NCBI GenBank assembly: GCA_035509415.1 | Contig: DATJLQ010000132.1 | Span: forward strand, 1 to 64,000 | Direction: 5' to 3' | DNA: 64,000 bases | Origin: DATJLQ01 sp035509415 | Lineage (GTDB): Bacteria > Pseudomonadota > Alphaproteobacteria > JACZXZ01 | Part shown: in pieces, positions 58,751 to 64,000 of the stretch | Layout of the letters: every line of letters starts with the position of its first letter | Numbering within the stretch: the first letter of the stretch is position 1 | Position numbers and translations under genes: made by a program | Notes under the pieces: generated by a model | The model's database searches: none | Told to the model about the DNA's origin: nothing | What the model saw: the letters and a program-made list of their open reading frames with translations, nothing else

Positions 58751-59404
58751 ATGCCCGACATACCCGACGACATTTTTACCGAGCCCGAGGATTACTCGCC
58801 GGACACGCTCGCCAATCTGGGCCCCTTGCGGCGCCTGGCCGGCGAATGGCAATCCGACCAGGGGGTGGATATCAATCCCAAGGCGGAAGGGCCGGAGCGA
58901 CGCGTCTATCGGGAACATATCCTCATGGAGCCGATCGATCCGCAACCCAACGGCCCCCAACTCCTCTATGGGCTGCGGTACCACATTCATATCAACACGC
59001 CGGAGGAGGCCATCACCTTTCACGACCAGGTCGGCTACTGGCTATGGGAGCCGGCCACCGGGCTGATCATGCAGACCATCGCCATTCCGCGCGGCCAGGT
59101 GGTGCTCGCGGGCGGAACGGCGGCGCCGGACGACAAGCGCATTTCGGTCGAGGCGCGGCGCGGCGATACCCGCTTCGGAATTTGCTCGACCACGTTCCTC
59201 GAGGCGGCGTTTCGCACCGACTATTACCGCATCGACATCAGCTTCAACGAGGACGGCAGCTGGACCTACGTCACGCGTACGGATTTGGCGGTCCACGGCA
59301 AGACGCCCGCATTCGACCACCGGGACACCAATACGCTGCGGCGGATAGCCCCACCGACGCCCAATCCGCTCGTCGGCCTTTTGAACGCGGACAAGGCGGG
59401 CTAG
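58751..59404 (+). CDS. THAP4/nitrobindin-like heme-binding beta-barrel protein
   Basis: A 217-residue protein with the fatty-acid-binding-protein-like barrel of the THAP4 heme-binding/nitrobindin group. LGPLRRLAGEWQSDQGVDIN opens the family pattern, followed by YREHILMEPIDPQPNGPQLL, YWLWEPATGLIMQTIAIPRG and, near the end, TNTLRRIAP. Some members bind heme or nitric oxide; others have no known ligand. GAGG about 7 nt upstream supports ATG 58751. It lies 87 bp after the exporter on the same strand and may share its transcript. Function remains a guess. Confidence 0.72.
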   Translation: MPDIPDDIFTEPEDYSPDTLANLGPLRRLAGEWQSDQGVDINPKAEGPERRVYREHILMEPIDPQPNGPQLLYGLRYHIHINTPEEAITFHDQVGYWLWEPATGLIMQTIAIPRGQVVLAGGTAAPDDKRISVEARRGDTRFGICSTTFLEAAFRTDYYRIDISFNEDGSWTYVTRTDLAVHGKTPAFDHRDTNTLRRIAPPTPNPLVGLLNADKAG

Positions 59405-59605
59405 GCCAAGCCGGTCGACATCGCACGCCGTGCGCGCGCGGCCATAAAGCGGACACGGGACCCGGACAGCAAGATGCGATGCGCGACGCTTGCGCGTTCG
59501 CGCGGACCCATGCGCCGCTACGGGGGCTTTTTTGGCGCGCAGGAGTGCCGGTTGCGGCGCTCGCTTCAACCGGACCGCCGCACTCAACGTGCGCTCGCGT
59601 CGGGC

Positions 59606-61015
59606 TCAGGGCCGCGGACCAAGGTTCGGCTCATCGATCGCCGCGCGGCCCGCGATACGGCCGAACACGAGGGCGCGCAGGATCGACACGGCATTCGGAG
59701 CACTCCCATAAAAATGCCCGGTCATTTCGCCCGCGGCGTACAGGCCGCGGATCGGGACGCCGTCGCGTATCGCGCGGGCCTGCTCGTCGGTCGCGACACC
59801 GCCGAACGTGTAGGCGACGGCGCCGACCAGGGGATAGGCGAGGAACGGCGGTTTGGCGATCGCGCGCGCCCAATTCGATTTCGGCGGCCGAAGCGACGGG
59901 TCGGCCTCGAGCCCGTCGCGCCGTGTCGCGTCGAAGGCGCCCGGATCGCTTACGCAGGCGGCGTTGTAGGTCGCGACGGTGTCCGCAAGACCTCGCCCGT
60001 CGACGCCGATGAGCCGCGCCAACGCCGCGAGCGTCCGGGCGCTGACCGGCGGCAGTTCCGATCGGATCGCGCGGCTGTAATCCGGAATCTCGAGCAAGCG
60101 ACTGTCGAGAATCGCAAAGGCGATCGCCCCCGGCGTCTTGAAGTGAATGTCGCGCGCGAAGGATTCCCAGGTTTCATGCACCAGGCCCGCGCCCTCGTCG
60201 AAAAAGCGCTTGCCGGTGCGGTCGACCACGATGCCGTAGGGATAGACCAGGACCACGGGCGCGGAATTGTTGCTCCGCGCGTCGACCGGCTCGGCATGCA
60301 TGCCGTTCCAGTCGCCCGACGGCGCCGCGCCGATCTCAAGCGCCATCCTGATTCCGTCGCCGGTGTCGAAGCGCGTGCCGGGCGAGATGAGCCGCATGGT
60401 CTCGGCACCCGCGCCGAAATGCTCGCGCATCATGGCGCCGTTGCCCTGGAACCCGCCGCACGCAAGCACGATGGCGTCGGCGCTTAGCGTCTCCCTCGTG
60501 CCATGCGCCTCGACGGCAAGCCCCGCGACGCCGCCATTTGCGATCATGATCTCTTGCGCGGCGCAGCCATGGCGGAATGCGACCCCCGCTTGCCTGGCAG
60601 CCCGCGCGAGCGCCGTCACGATGGCCGCACCCCCGCCCGCCGGCTGAATGCGCGGCGCGCCCTTGGCGAGATAATAGGGCGGCTGGACGAATTGAAGCCC
60701 GTGCGACGCGAGCCATCGGACCGTCGCCGGCGCGTCCGCCGCGAGGCGCGCGAAATAACGCTCGTCGCCGCGGGAATTCGTCGCCGCGCGCATGTCGTCG
60801 AGAAAGCGCGCCTCGACTTCGTCGGTCGACGCCATACGCATATTGGCGGGCGACCAACGCGTATTGCCGCCCGCCTCGTCCTCCGCCGCCTTGTCGACGA
60901 GAATAATTTCGATCGACCGGCCCTGCGCGCGTGCCGCTTCGGCGGCCGACAATGCCGCGGCGAGGCCCGCGGCTCCCTGGCCGACGACGATCAGGGTCCG
61001 GGCGGCACCGCTCAT
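59606..61015 (-). CDS. FAD-dependent oxidoreductase, TcuA-like
   Basis: A 469-residue flavoprotein of the fumarate reductase/TcuA family. TLIVVGQGAAGLAAALSAAE (about 7-26) is the FAD motif; note Gln in place of the second Gly of GxGxxG. EDEAGGNTRWSPANMRM parallels GGNSRFTAGAMR of the paralogue at 14527. The C-terminus has GLYAAGEMTGHFYGSAPNAV, lacking the YPGG element of true TcuA. It lies downstream of an amidohydrolase and an SsuABC-type importer on the same strand, 45 bp after the amidohydrolase stop, and so is the last gene of that unit. Substrate unknown. Confidence 0.82.
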   Translation of the reverse strand: MSGAARTLIVVGQGAAGLAAALSAAEAARAQGRSIEIILVDKAAEDEAGGNTRWSPANMRMASTDEVEARFLDDMRAATNSRGDERYFARLAADAPATVRWLASHGLQFVQPPYYLAKGAPRIQPAGGGAAIVTALARAARQAGVAFRHGCAAQEIMIANGGVAGLAVEAHGTRETLSADAIVLACGGFQGNGAMMREHFGAGAETMRLISPGTRFDTGDGIRMALEIGAAPSGDWNGMHAEPVDARSNNSAPVVLVYPYGIVVDRTGKRFFDEGAGLVHETWESFARDIHFKTPGAIAFAILDSRLLEIPDYSRAIRSELPPVSARTLAALARLIGVDGRGLADTVATYNAACVSDPGAFDATRRDGLEADPSLRPPKSNWARAIAKPPFLAYPLVGAVAYTFGGVATDEQARAIRDGVPIRGLYAAGEMTGHFYGSAPNAVSILRALVFGRIAGRAAIDEPNLGPRP

Positions 61016-61060
61016 GGCGCCGAGAGTCGCGTAAGCATCGGACGCATCACGCGGCCGGTC

Positions 61061-62068
61061 TCACGTCTTGGCGCCAGCGCCGCAGTCGCACGAGACATGG
61101 AACAGCTTTGCGGCCGTCTCGCTCAGGATGCTGCGCCGCTCCACCTCGCTGAGGGACGCGGAATCGACGACCTTGGTCGGTTCCGCATCGCCGATCGGGA
61201 ACGGATAGTCCGAGCCGAGCATGATCTTGTCCGCGCCGGCGAGATCGCACAGGAAGCGCAAGGCGCGCGGATCGAACAGGACGGTGTCGAAATAGAGCCG
61301 CGCGAATTCGGCGACCGGATCGGCGTATTTCCCGGGGTGAATGTCGAAATTGCGCTTGAGCCGGCCGAGGGCATAGGGCAACGCGGCGCCGCCATGGGAG
61401 ATCAGGAGCTTGACGCCGGAATAGCGCGTCACATGGCCCGAGAACAGGAGCCGTGCCACCGCCGTCGTCGTATCGGTGAGGCGGCCGACGCCGTTGACCA
61501 GGTCGTAGTCGTTGAGCCGGTCGTCGCCGCACGCGAACATCGGATGGAGGAAGACGGTCGCCTGCTTCGCCGATGCCGCTTCCCAAAAGGGATTGAGGTC
61601 GGCATCGTCGAGGGCGCCCCCCACGCCCTTGGGCTGAGTCCCGATCATGGCGCCGTGGAATCCCATGCCGAGCGCTTCCTCGAGGATCTCGGCGGCGAGC
61701 TTGCCGCTTTGCAAGGGCACTGAAGCGAGCGGCACGAGCTCGTCGAGGCCGGATGCGGCGTCGCGCATGTGCCGGTTCAGGAATCGGCACCAATCGGCAC
61801 CCTCCGCGGCCGGCAGCTCGTAGCCGAAAATGTCGAGCCAGCCGCCTACCACCTGGCGCTGGATGCCCTGCTTCGAAAGCCAGTCGCGGCGCGCGGCCGG
61901 ATCGCTCAGCTTCGGCGAGATGGGCCGCGTCGCATCCTTGCCGGCGAAGGCCATGCGCATCGCGCTGCGCTCGCCCAGCACCTCGACCGAGGGAAACAGG
62001 CGCCGCTCCGCCGCGAGCGCATCGAGCAGGCTCGGCGGCACGTAATGGGCATGGACGTCGATGATCAT
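61061..62068 (-). CDS. amidohydrolase family protein (ACMSD-like)
   Basis: A 335-residue metal-dependent amidohydrolase of the Amidohydro_2 (aminocarboxymuconate-semialdehyde decarboxylase-like) group. The ligands are in place: His6 and His8 in DVHAHYV, His175 in VFLHPMF, His225 in LLISHGGAALPY and Asp287 in LGSDYPFP. The family decarboxylates or hydrolyses aromatic and unsaturated acids. The ATG 62068 overlaps the stop of the ABC ATPase (ATGA), so uptake and catabolism are coupled. With the flavoprotein downstream, this unit probably degrades an imported acid, possibly aromatic or sulfonated; the actual compound is not evident. Confidence 0.9.
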   Translation of the reverse strand: MIIDVHAHYVPPSLLDALAAERRLFPSVEVLGERSAMRMAFAGKDATRPISPKLSDPAARRDWLSKQGIQRQVVGGWLDIFGYELPAAEGADWCRFLNRHMRDAASGLDELVPLASVPLQSGKLAAEILEEALGMGFHGAMIGTQPKGVGGALDDADLNPFWEAASAKQATVFLHPMFACGDDRLNDYDLVNGVGRLTDTTTAVARLLFSGHVTRYSGVKLLISHGGAALPYALGRLKRNFDIHPGKYADPVAEFARLYFDTVLFDPRALRFLCDLAGADKIMLGSDYPFPIGDAEPTKVVDSASLSEVERRSILSETAAKLFHVSCDCGAGAKT

Positions 62069-62847
62069 GGTCTCGCTTCCTCTTTTGAGACGGTGGCGGT
62101 GCCGGAGAGTGCCCGCAGGATGTTGGCGCGAACGTGCTCGCGCTCGGCGTCGCTCGTCATCCCGTCGAACGTCGCTTCGTAGGCAATGCGCGCCGGCCGA
62201 TGGAACACGAGGATGCGGCGCCCGAGCTGGATCGCCTCGCCGATCGAATGGGTGATGAAGATTCCGGTCGCCTCGGTCTCGCGCACGAGCTCGAGGAATT
62301 CGGCGCGCAGGCTGTTGCCGGTGACCTCGTCGAGGGCCGAGAACGGCTCGTCGCACAAGAGGATGTCGGGCTTGATCGCGAAGGCGCGCGCCATCGAGAC
62401 GCGCTGGCGCATGCCCCCCGAGAGCGCGTGGACGTAATCCTCCGCGTGAGCCCCGAGGCCGAGCCGCTCGAGCCAACGCGCGGCGATCTCCAGCCGCTCG
62501 GTGCGCGGCACGCGATTGAGCTCGAGGCCGAGCGCCACGTTGTCGATCGCGGTGCGCCAGGGCATGAGCCGGTCGTTCTGGAACACGATGCCGATCTTGC
62601 CGCGGAACCAGTCGAAGTTCCGGAACGGATCGTGCCCCTTGACGAGCACGCGTCCCTCGGTCGGCTGGATCAGGCCCGCGAGGATGTTGAAGGTGGTCGA
62701 CTTGCCGCAGCCGGTCTTCCCCAGGATTGCGACCAGCTCGCCGCGCGCGACCGTGAAGCTCAGATTGCGCACCGCGTAGGCGCCGCCCGTGCCCGGAAAC
62801 ACCTTGCTCACATTGTCGAAGACGATCTCCTCGGCCGAGCCGCTCAT
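62065..62847 (-). CDS. SsuB/TauB-type ABC importer ATPase
   Basis: A 260-residue ATPase of the nitrate/sulfonate/taurine importer class. Walker A GKTGCGKSTT (43-52), Q-loop FQNDRLMPWRT, signature LSGGMRQRVSMARAF, Walker B ILLCDEPFSALD and H-loop ITHSIGEA are intact. MPWRT after the Q is typical of the SsuB/TauB/NrtD group. It starts by overlapping the permease stop (ATGA) and ends by overlapping the amidohydrolase start. Such importers move sulfonates, taurine, riboflavin precursors or aromatic acids. Confidence 0.93.
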   Translation of the reverse strand: MSGSAEEIVFDNVSKVFPGTGGAYAVRNLSFTVARGELVAILGKTGCGKSTTFNILAGLIQPTEGRVLVKGHDPFRNFDWFRGKIGIVFQNDRLMPWRTAIDNVALGLELNRVPRTERLEIAARWLERLGLGAHAEDYVHALSGGMRQRVSMARAFAIKPDILLCDEPFSALDEVTGNSLRAEFLELVRETEATGIFITHSIGEAIQLGRRILVFHRPARIAYEATFDGMTSDAEREHVRANILRALSGTATVSKEEARP

Positions 62848-63665
62848 CGCGCGCGCTCCGCGACCGGCCGGTAGTCCAAAAGAAGGTCCTCGAGGAGCGT
62901 GATGACGCGCTGGACGACGAGGACGAACGCGACCAGCACGAGCGTCCAGGCGATCGCCCCCGCCATGTCGAACAGCTGCTGCTGCTCGAGGAGCTCGTAG
63001 CCGATGCCGCCCGTGGACCCGACCAGCTCGGCCACCACCACGACGCGCGAGGCGTTCCCGAGATTGACTTTCCAGGCGGTGAGAATGCCCGGCACCACGG
63101 TCGGCACGATCAGCGTGCGCAAAAGGTCGAGGCGCGACGGCCGGAACGAGACCGTCATCTCGAACAGATCCTTGGACATGGAGCGGTAGGCGTCGAGAAT
63201 CTGGAAGCTGAAGGCCGGCAGCGTCGTCATCACCATGATGAAGAAGATGCGGAACTCCATCCCCTTGAACCAGATGATCGCGAACACCACCCAGGACAGC
63301 GCCGGAACGCCCTGATTGAAGTTGAGGAGCGGATGGACGTAGCGCTGGAGGCGCTCCGAGCGTCCCATCAGCACCGCGAGCACGGTGCCGAGGACGAAGG
63401 CGCCCGCGAGGCCGAGGAGAATATGCGCCGCGGTCGCGAGCGCGTCGTCGATCGTGTTCCAGTGCGAGAAGATGTCGACGAAGCGCGACGCGATCTCCGG
63501 CACCGGCGGGAACAGAAAGTGCGGCACGAAATACGAGACGATCTGCCACAGGACGGCGAGCGCCCCGAGGGCCACCACGCTTTCGAGCTTGACCTTCATC
63601 CAGCCGAAGCGCGCGTTGCGCGGCGTTTCGCCGCGCTCGCCCGCCGGTTCCGTCGCGTCCGCCAT
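62844..63665 (-). CDS. SsuC/TauC-type ABC importer permease
   Basis: A 273-residue inner-membrane permease with six hydrophobic segments. LGTVLAVLMGRSERLQRYVH with PLLNFNQGVPALSW is characteristic of the SsuC/TauC family, and the EAA loop that contacts the ATPase lies around SFRPSRLDLLRTLIVPTVVP and GILTAWKVNLGNASRVVVVA. The N-terminal 25 residues are polar. It follows the binding-protein gene with no gap (stop at 63666, start at 63665) and overlaps the ATPase gene. Confidence 0.93.
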   Translation of the reverse strand: MADATEPAGERGETPRNARFGWMKVKLESVVALGALAVLWQIVSYFVPHFLFPPVPEIASRFVDIFSHWNTIDDALATAAHILLGLAGAFVLGTVLAVLMGRSERLQRYVHPLLNFNQGVPALSWVVFAIIWFKGMEFRIFFIMVMTTLPAFSFQILDAYRSMSKDLFEMTVSFRPSRLDLLRTLIVPTVVPGILTAWKVNLGNASRVVVVAELVGSTGGIGYELLEQQQLFDMAGAIAWTLVLVAFVLVVQRVITLLEDLLLDYRPVAERAR

Positions 63666-64000
63666 CTACATTTTTCCGCCGTAGACGGTCGAGGCACTCG
63701 GCATGCGCTGGAGATAGCCGATGGACACGCCGGCGCGATAGACCGCGTCGATTTCCTTCTCGAGCGTGCCCGCCGGGCTTACGTTCATGCCGAGGCGCGT
63801 ATTGTCGCGCACCAGGTTGGCGATCGCCTTGAGACCCGCCGCGTCGGCCTTGGGCGCGATCAGCGGCGCCGCCTCGTCGGGATGGGCCGCGACCCACCGT
63901 GCCGCGGCGAGGTAGGTGCGATAGAGGGGTGCGATCAGGGTGCGGTGCTGCGCGATCCAGGCCTGGTGCGCCGCGACGCCGAGATAGGGACTGTGCGGGC
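63666..64000 (-). CDS. periplasmic substrate-binding protein of SsuA/NMT1 type, C-terminal part
   Basis: Only the last 111 residues or so are visible; the gene continues past the right edge. The sequence reads as helices of the SsuA/NMT1-like binding-protein C-terminal lobe: an AWIAQHRTLIAPLYRTYLAA helix, then AARWVAAHPDEAAPLIAPKA, and VYRAGVSIGYLQRMPSASTV near the end. Helices of this kind (RTYLAAARWVAAHPDEAA) occur in the taurine/sulfonate/pyrimidine-precursor group. It lies immediately before the permease and completes the importer. The substrate cannot be assigned. Confidence 0.8.
   Translation of the reverse strand, partial: PHSPYLGVAAHQAWIAQHRTLIAPLYRTYLAAARWVAAHPDEAAPLIAPKADAAGLKAIANLVRDNTRLGMNVSPAGTLEKEIDAVYRAGVSIGYLQRMPSASTVYGGKM

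Noticed and set aside
59405..59605. Intrinsic terminator between the heme-barrel gene and the flavoprotein gene
   Set aside because: A T6 run is present near 59527, but no clean stem precedes it on either strand.

Overview
The window is GC-rich chromosomal DNA from an alphaproteobacterium, most likely a Hyphomicrobiales- or Rhodospirillales-like soil or water organism. The evidence is the base composition, dense operons with ATGA/GTGA stop-start overlaps, Liv-type ABC uptake genes beside class III CoA-transferases, and an exopolysaccharide (EPS) locus of alphaproteobacterial style. No rRNA, tRNA, insertion sequence, phage gene or CRISPR array was seen. Several very long open frames are antisense or out-of-frame shadows of real genes.

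Layout. (1) 1-1571: the start of a HyfC/NuoH-like membrane subunit running off the left edge, a DUF190 protein and an unknown protein. (2) 1576-5716: an acyl-CoA dehydrogenase followed by two tandem CaiB/BaiF CoA-transferases, with a divergent YdhR-like protein. (3) 5739-10448: a branched-chain amino-acid-type ABC importer in which permease LivM and both ATPases LivG and LivF are one polypeptide. (4) 10818-21288: a catabolic island with an IclR regulator, aldehyde dehydrogenase, TIM-barrel isomerase-like protein, two fumarate-reductase-type flavoproteins, a cupin, a ThDP enzyme and a Gfo/Idh/MocA oxidoreductase. The promoter regions here share AT-rich boxes, so transporter and enzymes may form one regulon for an unidentified organic acid or sugar acid.

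(5) 21489-58663: an envelope and exopolysaccharide island. It has galU; an ECF sigma factor and a likely anti-sigma factor on either side of a beta-barrel gene; an MlaC-like protein; gmd, fcl and manC for GDP-mannose and GDP-fucose; the initiating transferase WcaJ; eight glycosyltransferases; a Wzx-type flippase; a Wzy-like membrane protein; Wza and Wzc; a Tat-exported beta-helix protein; and an OmpR-type response regulator. The inferred product is a fucose-containing heteropolysaccharide made by a Wzx/Wzy route. A 13-bp element built on TGATCAC lies upstream of four of its transcription units in the same relative orientation.

Inside this island (51527-55222) is an unusual cassette: a methyltransferase, a PqqD-HPr-kinase fusion, a NTP_transf_5-type nucleotidyltransferase, and a 76-residue twin-arginine small protein that could be the substrate. 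An ABC exporter lies nearby. This is the best candidate for a poorly described system.

(6) 58751-64000: a nitrobindin-like heme-barrel protein, then a second catabolic unit (TcuA-like flavoprotein, ACMSD-like amidohydrolase, and an SsuABC-type importer whose binding protein runs off the right edge).
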